Shown here: positions 49,613-58,119 of the stretch, piece by piece
Numbering within the stretch: the stretch's first letter is position 1
Layout: each line of letters starts with the position of its first letter
NCBI RefSeq assembly: GCF_050483325.1
Contig: NZ_JBCMYF010000006.1
Location: 186,001-250,000, forward strand
DNA length: 64,000 bases
Direction: 5' to 3'
Source of the DNA: Bacillus_P idriensis_A
Lineage (GTDB): Bacteria; Bacillota; Bacilli; Bacillales; Bacillaceae
Notes under the pieces: model-generated
What the model was told of the DNA's origin: nothing
The model's database searches: none
What the model saw: only the letters and a program-made list of their open reading frames with translations
Position numbers and translations under genes: made by a program

Positions 49613-50537
49613 TAATCTAGTCAATATGAAAGATCAGCGCAGAGATTTCAGCGGATACCGAAAATATATCCGTACGGGAATCTGGCTGATTTTAACGCTC
49701 ATCCTTGCCATTGTCCTGCTTACAAATCTGTTTGTCGTGAAAGAAAATGAGTACAAAGTAATCCGTCAGTTTGGAGAAGTTGTGAAAATTATTGAAAAAC
49801 CTGGTCTGCACATAAAAGTACCATTTGTCCAAACGGTATCTTCCATTCCCAAATACCAAATGACTTTTGATGTAGAAGAGGCGGAAATAAACACAAAAGA
49901 TAAAAAACGGATCTTGATCGACAACTATGCTGTGTGGAAGGTCGATGACCCGAAAAAATTGATTGCCAATGCAAGAACGCTTGTAAACGCTGAAACAAAG
50001 ATGGCAGAATTTACGTTCTCAACTGTTCGTTCTGAGCTTGGGAAATTAAACTATGATGAGATCATTAACGATGAAAAATCATCCAGGGGAAGCATTAACG
50101 ATAAAGTAACAGAGATTGTGAACTCTCTTCTTGAAAAAGACGGTTACGGCATCAGTGTAACGGATGTGAGGATTAAACGGACAGATCTGCCGGAAGATAA
50201 TGAGGAATCGGTTTACACCAGAATGATTTCAGAGCGGCAGTCAACAGCACAGGAGTATTTATCCATGGGAGATGCGCGGAAAAATACGATCATTGCAGAC
50301 ACAGACCGGACTGTAAAAGAAATGCTTGCTAAAGCAGCTGCAGATGCAGACGTCATCCGAAGCCAGGGTGAAAAGGAAGCAGGTAAGGTTTACAATAGCT
50401 CTTATTCAAAAGACCCGGCCTTCTATGAACTGTATCGAACACTCGAATCCTATAAGAAAACAATCGGCAATGAAACAGTCATCATCATGCCGTTTGACTC
50501 CGGATATGCCAAAACATTGATGGGTGAGACGGAATAA
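49602..50537 (+). CDS. hflC: HflC-like membrane protein (SPFH family)
   Basis: Partner of HflK, 311 residues, with one membrane helix near residues 26-46 (IWLILTLILAIVLLTNLFVV) and an SPFH domain starting VKENEYKVIRQFGEVVKIIEKPGLH. The conserved RTDLPEDNEESVYTRMISER segment and a C-terminal helix rich in Ala and Lys follow, with ELYRTLESYKKTIGNETVIIMP near the end. The ATG at 49602 lies within the last codons of hflK, with AAGGAAG upstream, so the two are translationally coupled. A long hairpin terminator follows. Confidence 0.88.
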   Translation: MANDNLVNMKDQRRDFSGYRKYIRTGIWLILTLILAIVLLTNLFVVKENEYKVIRQFGEVVKIIEKPGLHIKVPFVQTVSSIPKYQMTFDVEEAEINTKDKKRILIDNYAVWKVDDPKKLIANARTLVNAETKMAEFTFSTVRSELGKLNYDEIINDEKSSRGSINDKVTEIVNSLLEKDGYGISVTDVRIKRTDLPEDNEESVYTRMISERQSTAQEYLSMGDARKNTIIADTDRTVKEMLAKAAADADVIRSQGEKEAGKVYNSSYSKDPAFYELYRTLESYKKTIGNETVIIMPFDSGYAKTLMGETE

Positions 50538-50565
50538 ACCTAACTTGCTGAACAGAAATAATGAG

Positions 50566-50631
50566 CCCTTGATTTTCTTTCTTTCTGCCTCTCATGGTAG
50601 AATAGAGGAAGATAAATCAAGGGTTTTTTTT
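50566..50631 (+). terminator. long intrinsic terminator of hflKC
   Basis: CCCTTGATTT (50566-50575) pairs with AAATCAAGGG (50614-50623); an inner CCTCT/AGAGG helix fills the loop; T8 follows. Confidence 0.85.
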
Positions 50632-50683
50632 ATGGAAAATGAATGAATAAGGTGTATTTCTTACCTACAGGAGGTTCGGTTGA

Positions 50684-53314
50684 ATGACAAAAAAACTCGT
50701 TCTCATTGACGGGAACAGCATTGCCTATCGCGCTTTTTTTGCCTTGCCATTGCTGAATAACGATAAAGGTGTACATACGAATGCAATATATGGATTTACT
50801 ATGATACTTATGAAAATTCTTGAGGATGAAAAACCTTCACACCTTCTGGTTGCATTTGATGCCGGGAAAACAACTTTCAGACATGAAACATATAAAGAAT
50901 ATAAAGGCGGAAGACAGAAGACTCCGCCTGAGCTCTCTGAGCAGTTTCCATTTATACGAGAGCTGCTGGATGCCTACAGCATTTCACGCTATGAACTTCC
51001 TAATTTTGAAGCGGATGACATTATCGGAACTCTATCAAAGCAAGCTGAGAGAGATGGATATGAAGTGAAAGTCATCTCGGGTGATAAAGATCTAACCCAG
51101 CTTGTTTCAGAGCATATCACGGTTGATATTACGAGAAAAGGAATTACAGACGTTGATTCCTATACACCTGAGTTTGTTCAAGAAAAATATGGACTTGTTC
51201 CCGCTCAGATTGTGGACATGAAAGGATTAATGGGAGATAGCTCTGATAATATCCCCGGAGTTCCCGGAGTTGGAGAGAAGACGGCAATTAAGCTGCTTAA
51301 GGAGTACGAAACGCTTGAACGGCTCCTCGAATCGCTTGATCATGTGACAGGGAAGAAGTTAAAAGAGAAGCTTGAAGAAAACAAGGATCTGGCCATCATG
51401 AGCAAGGAGCTTGCAACAATCAACTGTGCTGCACCTGTAGAAATAACATTAGCCGATGTGCAGTACGGGGGCTACAATGTAAAGAACGTTGTAGGAATCT
51501 ACAAAGAACTTGGATTCAATTCATTGCTTGATAAGCTTGGAGCGGAAGCAGAGATTGAGGAACAGCCAATTGAGGATGTCCAATATGAAATTGCAGAAGA
51601 CATAACAGATGATCTGCTTACAGATGAAGCTGTTTTAATCGTTGAAGTATTGGAAGAAAATTATCATAACAGCGACATTATCGGTCTTGCGATTATAAAT
51701 GAGAACGGAAATTTTTATGTTCCGACTGAACTGGCTTTAACCTCTGAAAAGTTTTCAAAGTGGGCATCAGATCATACAAAGCGCAAAACTGTGTATGATG
51801 CTAAACAATCGATTGTGGCTCTTCACTGGCAGGGGATTGATCTGAATGCGGTTGAATTTGATGTTTTGCTTGCGGCATACATCCTCGACCCTTCACAAAC
51901 GTTTGATGATGCTGCAAGTGTTGCCCGCCATAAAGGGATACATATTGTTCAGTCAAATGAGGCGGTATTTGGAAAAGGAGCCAAGAGAGGCATTCCTGAC
52001 ACAGAAAAACTTGCGGAACACTTAGTGCGCAAAGGCATTGCTCTGCAAACAGTCAGAGAAAAACTGCAGCTTGAGCTTGAAGAGAATGAACAGCTTGAGC
52101 TTTACCGTGATCTAGAAATGCCGCTTTCAATCATTTTGGCTGAGATGGAAGCAACAGGAATAACAGTGGATGTGAACCGTTTAAACGATATGGGGCAGCA
52201 GCTGACGGAACGGTTAAAAACGCTTGAAGAGAATATCCATAACCTGGCGGGTGAAGCGTTCAATATTAATTCTCCGAAGCAGCTTGGAGTCATTTTATTT
52301 GATAAGCTTCAGCTTCCGGCAGTTAAAAAGACGAAAACGGGCTATTCTACTTCGGCTGATGTCCTGGAAAAACTTGCGGATAAGCATGAAATCGTTCAGG
52401 AAATTCTTCACTACCGCCAGCTTGGGAAACTGCAGTCAACCTATATTGAGGGACTTCTTAAAGTTGTTCACCGCGACACAAATAAAGTTCATACAAGATA
52501 CGTTCAGACTTTAACGCAGACTGGACGGTTAAGCTCAACAGATCCGAACCTGCAGAACATTCCGATCCGGCTAGAAGAAGGCCGTAAAATTCGTCAGGCC
52601 TTCGTCCCTTCTGAGTCAGACTGGGTCATGTTCGCTGCTGACTATTCTCAAATTGAGCTCAGAGTTCTTGCCCATATTGCAGGAGACAGCAATTTGATTG
52701 AAGCCTTTCAGAATGATCTGGACATCCATACAAAAACAGCAATGGATGTCTTCCATGTTGAAGCTGACGCCGTGACTTCCAATATGAGAAGACAGGCAAA
52801 AGCCGTAAACTTCGGAATCGTCTACGGAATCAGTGATTACGGTTTATCTCAAAGCTTAAATATTACCCGTAAAGAAGCGGGGGAATTTATTAAGCGTTAC
52901 CTGGAAAGCTTTGAAGGTGTTAAAGAGTACATGGAGGAAATCGTTCAGGAAGCAAAGCAAAATGGCTATGTAAAAACGCTGCTTCAGCGCCGCCGTTATA
53001 TTCCCGAGATTACAAGCAGGAATTTTAATGTGCGCAGCTTTGCCGAAAGAACGGCTATGAATACCCCAATACAGGGAAGCGCCGCTGACATCATTAAAAA
53101 AGCGATGATTGATATGTCTGCACAGCTGAAAGAGAAAAAACTGAAAACGCGATTATTGCTGCAGGTGCACGATGAATTGATCTTTGAAGCTCCTAAAGAT
53201 GAAATTGAGATTCTCGAAAAACTTGTTCCGCAAGTAATGGAGCATGCAGTTGAACTGAAGGTGCCGCTTAAAGTTGATTATTCATTCGGATCATCTTGGT
53301 ATGACGCAAAATAA
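50684..53314 (+). CDS. polA: DNA polymerase I
   Basis: Repair polymerase that removes RNA primers and fills gaps. The 876-residue protein has an N-terminal 5'-nuclease domain (residues 1-290: LIDGNSIAYRAFF, FEADDIIGTLSKQA, GDSSDNIPGVPGVGEKTA). A degenerate 3'-5' exonuclease domain spans about 310-470, where the expected catalytic acidic motif reads LIVEVLEEN. The polymerase domain has AADYSQIELRVLAHIAGD, the O-helix RRQAKAVNFGIVYG and LLQVHDELIFEAP. Loss of proofreading residues is normal for Bacillus PolA. CAGGAGGTT precedes ATG. It heads the polA-mutM-ytaF-coaE cluster. Confidence 0.98.
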   Translation: MTKKLVLIDGNSIAYRAFFALPLLNNDKGVHTNAIYGFTMILMKILEDEKPSHLLVAFDAGKTTFRHETYKEYKGGRQKTPPELSEQFPFIRELLDAYSISRYELPNFEADDIIGTLSKQAERDGYEVKVISGDKDLTQLVSEHITVDITRKGITDVDSYTPEFVQEKYGLVPAQIVDMKGLMGDSSDNIPGVPGVGEKTAIKLLKEYETLERLLESLDHVTGKKLKEKLEENKDLAIMSKELATINCAAPVEITLADVQYGGYNVKNVVGIYKELGFNSLLDKLGAEAEIEEQPIEDVQYEIAEDITDDLLTDEAVLIVEVLEENYHNSDIIGLAIINENGNFYVPTELALTSEKFSKWASDHTKRKTVYDAKQSIVALHWQGIDLNAVEFDVLLAAYILDPSQTFDDAASVARHKGIHIVQSNEAVFGKGAKRGIPDTEKLAEHLVRKGIALQTVREKLQLELEENEQLELYRDLEMPLSIILAEMEATGITVDVNRLNDMGQQLTERLKTLEENIHNLAGEAFNINSPKQLGVILFDKLQLPAVKKTKTGYSTSADVLEKLADKHEIVQEILHYRQLGKLQSTYIEGLLKVVHRDTNKVHTRYVQTLTQTGRLSSTDPNLQNIPIRLEEGRKIRQAFVPSESDWVMFAADYSQIELRVLAHIAGDSNLIEAFQNDLDIHTKTAMDVFHVEADAVTSNMRRQAKAVNFGIVYGISDYGLSQSLNITRKEAGEFIKRYLESFEGVKEYMEEIVQEAKQNGYVKTLLQRRRYIPEITSRNFNVRSFAERTAMNTPIQGSAADIIKKAMIDMSAQLKEKKLKTRLLLQVHDELIFEAPKDEIEILEKLVPQVMEHAVELKVPLKVDYSFGSSWYDAK

Positions 53315-53326
53315 GGAAGTGATAAG

Positions 53327-54151
53327 ATGCCTGAATTGCCAGAGGTTGAAACCGTCAGACGGACACTTATTGAACTTGTAAAAGGAAAAACAATCGCAGC
53401 GGTTTATATCCATTGGCCAAAAATGATTAAAAGACCTGAAGTGACCGAGCAGTTTCAGGATGCTGTAATTGGCCAGACAATCAATGATGTAGGGAGACGG
53501 GGAAAGTTTCTTAAATTTTTCCTGGATGATTATGTGCTCGTTTCACATCTGAGAATGGAAGGAAGGTACGGCCTTTACAGGGACTCTGACCCAATTGATA
53601 AGCATACACATGTTGTATTTGTGATGACAGACGGCACAGAACTGAGGTATAAAGATGTACGCAAGTTTGGAACAATGCATCTTTTCAAAAAGGGAGAGGA
53701 AGAACTCGATCTTCCTTTATCTCATTTAGGACCTGAGCCTTTTTCTGAGTATTTTACAGTAAGTTATCTAAGCGAAAAGCTCAATAAAACAAATCGTAAA
53801 ATAAAAGTTGTCCTGCTGGATCAAAAAGTGATGGTCGGACTTGGGAATATATATGTTGATGAGGCATTATTCCGTGCAGGCATTCACCCTGAACGCCCTT
53901 CAAACGAATTGTCGGCAGAAGAAATAATAAAACTGCACCATGAGATTATTCTTACTTTAAGCGAAGCGGTTGAAAAAGGCGGAAGCACCATAAGATCTTA
54001 CGTCAACACACAAGGACAGATTGGTATGTTCCAGCTTGAATTGTTTGTTTACGGAAGAACGAATGAACCGTGTAAAGTTTGCGGAAAAACACTAGTCAAA
54101 ACAGCTGTAGGGGGCAGAGGGACACACTACTGCGAAAACTGCCAGCGATAA
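53327..54151 (+). CDS. mutM: formamidopyrimidine-DNA glycosylase
   Basis: Removes oxidised purines such as 8-oxoguanine and nicks the DNA. The 274-residue enzyme has the catalytic N terminus PELPEVETVRRTL (Pro2, Glu3), the GRRGKFLKF lysine region, the HLRMEGRYG segment, the helix-two-turn-helix GLGNIYVDEALF, and a C-terminal zinc finger (CKVCGKTLVKTAVGGRGTHY, then CENC). It begins 12 bases after polA, indicating an operon of DNA-repair genes. Confidence 0.98.
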   Translation: MPELPEVETVRRTLIELVKGKTIAAVYIHWPKMIKRPEVTEQFQDAVIGQTINDVGRRGKFLKFFLDDYVLVSHLRMEGRYGLYRDSDPIDKHTHVVFVMTDGTELRYKDVRKFGTMHLFKKGEEELDLPLSHLGPEPFSEYFTVSYLSEKLNKTNRKIKVVLLDQKVMVGLGNIYVDEALFRAGIHPERPSNELSAEEIIKLHHEIILTLSEAVEKGGSTIRSYVNTQGQIGMFQLELFVYGRTNEPCKVCGKTLVKTAVGGRGTHYCENCQR

Positions 54152-54215
54152 GACTTTAACAACTCATAGGCCATTGTCATATACTACCGTAGCTTTTGCG
54201 GAAGGGGCATGGTTT

Positions 54216-54851
54216 ATGGTTGCAGCTGCATCACTCTTTATATTAGCATTTGCTGTAAGTTTGGATAGTTTTTCAGTCGGGTTTACCTATGGATTAAGAA
54301 AAATGAGCATGCCGTTGAAGTCAATTATTATTATTGCCTGCTGTTCAGCAGTGACGTTGCTTTTAGCGATGGGAGTTGGGCATCTGCTCACATCCTTTCT
54401 TCCTCATAGTCTGACTGCAAAACTTGGAGGCATCATCTTAATGGCTATTGGAGCCTGGGTTCTTTATCAGTTTTTTCGTCCGGTAAAGGAAATGACTCAG
54501 GAAGAATCGGAGAAAACTCTGCTCAACTTAGAGATTAAATCGTTTGGCATCGTGATAAATATATTGAGCAGGCCAACTGCGGCAGATATAGATAAATCCG
54601 GAACCATTACAGGAGTAGAGGCACTGCTGCTTGGTTTTGCGTTATCACTGGATGCATTTGGAGCGGGCATCGGCGCTGCTCTATTAGGTTATTCTCCAAT
54701 AATGACCAGTTTGCTGGCAGCTGTTATGAGCTCATTGTTTGTGGCGTTTGGAATCAAATCGGGCCATCTGTTTTCACGGTTTGCCTGGATGGATAAACTC
54801 ACTTTTTTACCAGGTGTCCTGCTCATTATTATAGGCATCTGGAAGCTTTAG
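54216..54851 (+). CDS. ytaF: sporulation membrane protein YtaF (MntP-like)
   Basis: A 211-residue membrane protein with six helices arranged as two related halves: LFILAFAVSLDSFSVGFTYG near the N terminus and LLLGFALSLDAFGAGIGAAL after residue 150. This internal duplication is typical of the MntP/YtaF group. In Bacillus YtaF is annotated as a sporulation protein. A TTG at 54174 opens the frame earlier, but the ATG at 54216 has GAAGGGG 8 bases upstream and gives the usual length. It sits between mutM and coaE and is probably cotranscribed. Confidence 0.88.
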   Translation: MVAAASLFILAFAVSLDSFSVGFTYGLRKMSMPLKSIIIIACCSAVTLLLAMGVGHLLTSFLPHSLTAKLGGIILMAIGAWVLYQFFRPVKEMTQEESEKTLLNLEIKSFGIVINILSRPTAADIDKSGTITGVEALLLGFALSLDAFGAGIGAALLGYSPIMTSLLAAVMSSLFVAFGIKSGHLFSRFAWMDKLTFLPGVLLIIIGIWKL

Positions 54852-54867
54852 GCAAGGGGGAATCAAA

Positions 54868-55473
54868 GTGACATTGGCGATTGGATTAACAGGAGGCATA
54901 GCAAGCGGCAAAAGCACAGTCTCAAACATGTTTAAGGAAGCGAATATCCCGGTCATTGATGCAGATGTAATCGCCAAACAAGTAGTGGAAGCTGGAGAAC
55001 CTGCTTATCATTTAGTGGTGGAAACATTTGGTCCGGTCATCTTAAAAGATGATGGCTCAATTGACCGTGAAAAGTTAGGCAGCATCGTTTTTCAAAATGA
55101 AACAGAGAGAAAAAAACTGAACGGCATCGTTCATCCTGCAGTCCGCAGGGAAATGCTGCAGCAGAAAGAGGATGCTGTAAAACGAAATGAGCCTGCCGTA
55201 GTGCTGGATATTCCTCTCTTATTTGAAAGCAATTTATCACATATGGCAGACCTTACGCTTGTTGTTTATGTTGACCCAGATAGACAGCTTGAGCGGCTGA
55301 TGAACCGGAATCAATTGACAAAGCAGGAAGCTGAATGGCGGATTCAGTCTCAGCTGCCTCTAAAAGACAAAAAAGAGAAAGCAGACGAAGTAATTGATAA
55401 CAACGGCTCGCTTCAGTCAACAAAAAACCAATTCGAAGATCTGATGAAAAAATGGAATCTTGCTTCTGAATGA
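54868..55473 (+). CDS. coaE: dephospho-CoA kinase
   Basis: Last step of coenzyme A synthesis: phosphorylates the 3'-hydroxyl of dephospho-CoA. The 201-residue P-loop kinase has GLTGGIASGKSTV at the N terminus, VIDADVIAKQVVE, and DIPLLFESNL in the middle, followed by the LID region (MNRNQLTKQEAEWRIQSQ). The start is GTG, with CAAGGGGGA at normal spacing. Last gene of the polA cluster. Confidence 0.97.
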   Translation: MTLAIGLTGGIASGKSTVSNMFKEANIPVIDADVIAKQVVEAGEPAYHLVVETFGPVILKDDGSIDREKLGSIVFQNETERKKLNGIVHPAVRREMLQQKEDAVKRNEPAVVLDIPLLFESNLSHMADLTLVVYVDPDRQLERLMNRNQLTKQEAEWRIQSQLPLKDKKEKADEVIDNNGSLQSTKNQFEDLMKKWNLASE

Positions 55474-55493
55474 AGCTTGATTCTTTTTTTTTG
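55456..55493 (+). terminator. intrinsic terminator of the polA-coaE cluster
   Basis: AATCTTGCTTC pairs with GAAGCTTGATT apart from a TT/TT internal loop; the stop codon lies in the loop and T9 follows. Confidence 0.78.
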
Positions 55494-55529
55494 AAAAAAA
55501 ACGAATTTAATCATCCTAATAGTGGTTAA

Positions 55530-55576
55530 ATGTGATATACTATTTATGAAATTAAGCATATATTAGTATATCACAT
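55530..55576 (+). promoter_or_regulatory. gapB: gapB promoter with two CcpN-type operators
   Basis: ATGTGATATACTA (55530-55542) and TAGTATATCACAT (55564-55576) form a perfect 13-bp inverted repeat. Each arm contains TGTGATATACT, an exact match to the CcpN consensus TRTGHYATAYW. The left arm also holds an extended -10 (TGATATACT, hexamer 55536-55541), so binding there would block the promoter. CcpN represses gapB in the presence of glycolytic carbon in B. subtilis. Confidence 0.75.
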
Positions 55577-55596
55577 AATCCGGAAGGGGTAATGGT

Positions 55597-56619
55597 ATGA
55601 AAGCGAAGATTGCCATTAACGGTTTTGGTCGCATTGGGAGAATGGTTTTTAGAAAAGCAATCTTTGAAGAGAATTTATCGATTGTAGCGATTAACGCAAG
55701 CTATCCTGCTGAGACGTTGGCGCACATGATAAAATATGATACGAATCATGGGAAATTCGATGGAGAAGTTATTCCATTCGATGATTATTTACTTGTAAAT
55801 GGTCAAAAAATTCAGCTGCTGAATTTCAGAGATCCAAGGGATCTGCCTTGGGGATTGATGGATATCGATATCGTCATTGAAGCAACGGGTAAGTTCAATG
55901 ACGGCGAAAAAGCCATGTACCATGTTCAGGCAGGGGCCAAAAAAGTGATCTTGACGGCACCTGGCAAAAACGAAGACGTAACAATTGTGATGGGCGTAAA
56001 TGAAGGGGCTTACAATAATGAGCAGCACGTTATTATTTCAAATGCTTCCTGCACAACGAACTGTCTCGCTCCAGTTGTGAAAGTTCTCGATGAGCAATTC
56101 GGAATTGAAAACGGATTAATGACGACAGTGCATGCCTATACAAATGATCAAAAAAACATAGATAATCCACATAAAGACCTTCGCAGAGCAAGAGCCTGCG
56201 GACAGTCCATTATTCCTACTACTACAGGAGCCGCAAAGGCGCTGTCGCTTGTATTGCCGCATCTTCAAGGGAAACTGCATGGCATGGCGCTCAGAGTGCC
56301 GACACCAAATGTTTCACTGGTAGATCTTGTAGTGGATGTGAAAAGGGATGTAACGGTTGAGGAAGTAAGTTCGGCATTTATGACTGCTGCAAGCGGACCT
56401 TTACAAGGAGTGCTTGACTTCACGACAGAACCGCTTGTTTCCATAGATTTCAACACAAACCCTCATTCTGCAATTATTGATGGTTTATCAACAATGGTGA
56501 TGGCGGGCCGCAAAATAAAAGTGCTTGCCTGGTATGACAATGAATGGGGATATTCTTGCAGAGTCGTTGACTTAGTCCAGTTTGTTGCTTCAAAAATGAA
56601 GAAGCTGTCTGCAGTTTAA
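55597..56619 (+). CDS. gapB: gluconeogenic glyceraldehyde-3-phosphate dehydrogenase GapB
   Basis: Works in the direction of sugar synthesis, normally with NADP. The 340-residue protein matches B. subtilis GapB. The dinucleotide motif is INGFGRIGRMVF; the region after the second strand reads AINASYPAETLAH, lacking the aspartate typical of the NAD-specific glycolytic enzyme. The catalytic Cys152 lies in SNASCTTNCLAP, and WYDNEWGYSCRVVDL is at the C terminus. GGAAGGGG precedes ATG. Two CcpN-type operators cover its promoter. Confidence 0.97.
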   Translation: MKAKIAINGFGRIGRMVFRKAIFEENLSIVAINASYPAETLAHMIKYDTNHGKFDGEVIPFDDYLLVNGQKIQLLNFRDPRDLPWGLMDIDIVIEATGKFNDGEKAMYHVQAGAKKVILTAPGKNEDVTIVMGVNEGAYNNEQHVIISNASCTTNCLAPVVKVLDEQFGIENGLMTTVHAYTNDQKNIDNPHKDLRRARACGQSIIPTTTGAAKALSLVLPHLQGKLHGMALRVPTPNVSLVDLVVDVKRDVTVEEVSSAFMTAASGPLQGVLDFTTEPLVSIDFNTNPHSAIIDGLSTMVMAGRKIKVLAWYDNEWGYSCRVVDLVQFVASKMKKLSAV

Positions 56620-56634
56620 TAGGATGATAAAATG

Positions 56635-56664
56635 AAAACAGGCTGCGCTTGCAGCCTGTTTTTT
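56635..56664 (+). terminator. intrinsic terminator of gapB
   Basis: AAAACAGGCTGC pairs perfectly with GCAGCCTGTTTT around GCTT; T6 overlaps the end of the stem. Confidence 0.94.
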
Positions 56665-56930
56665 GCTGTTTAATGGGCTGTCCGTAATGATTTGCCAAGC
56701 GCATAGCTTCGGTGAGCAGGAATCGGTTTAACCAAAGCGCTTGCATTTTTCACTTAAAAGGAGTGTTAGCTGCCCAAGGATTATGTAAATGTATGGATAT
56801 TGCCAGTCAATCAGCTTTAACAGGCAATCGCCATTTGAGTATCTTAATCAAAAAATAGGCTGCTTAAAAAATGAGTTTTGACGGGCTCTGCGGTTCATGT
56901 GAGAAAAGGTGCTCTATTTTTTCGAAAAAA
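56665..56930. other. gap after gapB with no recognised element
   Basis: About 265 bases with no open frame carrying a ribosome site. One loose inverted repeat (ATTGCC with GGCAAT) is visible. I see nothing else until the speD promoter. Confidence 0.5.
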
Positions 56931-56935
56931 GTTTG

Positions 56936-56964
56936 TTGCAAAAACAAACTAAAGGAAGTATACT
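56936..56964 (+). promoter_or_regulatory. SigA promoter of speD
   Basis: TTGCAA (56936-56941), a 17-base spacer and TATACT (56959-56964), implying transcription from about 56971 and a leader of about 140 bases. Confidence 0.62.
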
Positions 56965-56973
56965 ATTTTTCGT

Positions 56974-57102
56974 GAACTTCTTACTAAGCGCGGCCTTGTG
57001 GCTACTTAAAGGGTTAGGACCTCTTTGGACTAACTTTCCCCCGTGGTAGTTGAACAATCCATTTGCGAAGAATTCATGTAAACTAATTTTGCTAAAGGGG
57101 GA
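56974..57102 (+). ncRNA. candidate structured 5' leader of speD
   Basis: The speD leader is more GC-rich than its flanks. A closing helix pairs GAACTTCTT (56974-56982, one bulge) with AAGAATTC (57068-57075). Inside lie GGCC-TTGT-GGCT, a CTAC/GTAG pairing with GGG/CCC above it, and a GTTAG/CTAAC hairpin. No T-run follows the structure, so control, if any, would be at translation. It does not match the SAM, T-box or other riboswitch consensus that I know. The folding is by eye. Confidence 0.45.
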
Positions 57103-57112
57103 TCCATTAAAA

Positions 57113-57493
57113 ATGGAAACAATGGGAAGACACGTTATCTCAGAATTATGGGGATGCGACTTTGATAAGCTGAACGATATGGAATACATTGAAAAGACGT
57201 TTGTAAATGCTGCTTTAAAATCAGGTGCCGAAGTACGCGAGGTTGCCTTTCATAAATTTGCTCCACAAGGTGTAAGCGGAGTTGTTATCATCTCTGAATC
57301 ACATTTAACCATCCACAGCTTTCCTGAACACGGATATGCAAGCATCGATGTATACACATGCGGTGATTTAAATCCGAATATTGCTGCAGACTATATTGCA
57401 GAAGCTCTTGGAGCACAAACTCGCGAGAATATCGAAATTCCGCGCGGCATGGGTCCTGTACAAGTTAAACAAGCTCAAGTAAAAGCTCTTTAA
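57113..57493 (+). CDS. speD: S-adenosylmethionine decarboxylase proenzyme
   Basis: Decarboxylates SAM to provide the aminopropyl donor for spermidine synthesis. The 126-residue proenzyme is the small bacterial class: it cuts itself at Glu62-Ser63 in SESHLTIHSFPEHG, turning Ser63 into the pyruvoyl cofactor. The conserved VYTCG cysteine region is present. A frame opening at 57050 adds 21 residues from the leader, but the ATG at 57113 has AAAGGGGGA upstream and matches homologs. Monocistronic behind its own promoter and a structured leader. Confidence 0.96.
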   Translation: METMGRHVISELWGCDFDKLNDMEYIEKTFVNAALKSGAEVREVAFHKFAPQGVSGVVIISESHLTIHSFPEHGYASIDVYTCGDLNPNIAADYIAEALGAQTRENIEIPRGMGPVQVKQAQVKAL

Positions 57494-57517
57494 TGATGAA
57501 TGATTTTAATGTAAAAT

Positions 57518-57545
57518 AAAAGAGGTGCGAACTGCACCTCTTTTT
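57518..57545 (+). terminator. intrinsic terminator of speD
   Basis: AAAGAGGTGC pairs perfectly with GCACCTCTTT around GAACT, with T5. Confidence 0.93.
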
Positions 57546-57648
57546 CTTATGCTTCCTATATATTTTTTGAACTCAGTGCTGCCTGCACAATTGTTCAAGA
57601 ATGACAAATTTACATACAGAAAACAATAAAAGGAGCTTTACTTCGACT

Positions 57649-58047
57649 ATGAGCATGCTGCGAAAAATGAAGGTTTTTCTTTCTACAGGCCAGGAAACAT
57701 CCGAAAATCATTATGACGACGCTTTAAAGAGCCATTATTATAAAACAACTGCGAAAAAGGCAATGGAAGCAGTTGAACAATCATTCAGCAAACAGCCGGG
57801 AGCGACGGTAACATCTGTATCAGAAGACCGCGGAGAAATCGGCGTAGTGATCGATAAGCCGAAAAAAGCACTGATGATTATCACGATTGTTTCGGTAAGA
57901 CCTTATGAAACAGCTATTGATTTTAATGTATCAACAGATACTAAATTGGCAAGTGATTTCGGATTCAGCCGCAAGCTGATTATTGATTCCTATGAAAGGC
58001 TGAACAAAGCACTGCCGTTTATAGGTACAGGACTGCATTCAAAGTGA
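57649..58047 (+). CDS. conserved cytosolic protein, function unknown
   Basis: About 132 residues, soluble. A basic N terminus (MLRKMKVFLSTG) and a polar helical region (SENHYDDALKSHYYKTTAKKAMEAVEQ) are followed by a regular beta-rich half (ATVTSVSEDRGEIGVVIDKPKKALMIITIVSVRPYETAIDFNV pattern). It ends in an amphipathic helix. A clear AAAAGGAG lies 13 bases before the ATG at 57649. An earlier in-frame ATG at 57601 has no good ribosome site and would translate the Shine-Dalgarno itself. A gene of this type lies between speD and nrdR in other Bacillus. Confidence 0.72.
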   Translation: MSMLRKMKVFLSTGQETSENHYDDALKSHYYKTTAKKAMEAVEQSFSKQPGATVTSVSEDRGEIGVVIDKPKKALMIITIVSVRPYETAIDFNVSTDTKLASDFGFSRKLIIDSYERLNKALPFIGTGLHSK

Positions 58048-58119
58048 TTCTTGCTGCATGTCATTTATTTTCATAAAATAAGGATACAACCCTGATGCTT
58101 TTGGATTGGAGCTGGTAGT

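Noticed and set aside
56665..56930. Small gene in the gapB-speD gap
   Set aside because: Short frames lack ribosome sites and are interrupted by stops; nothing supports a gene.
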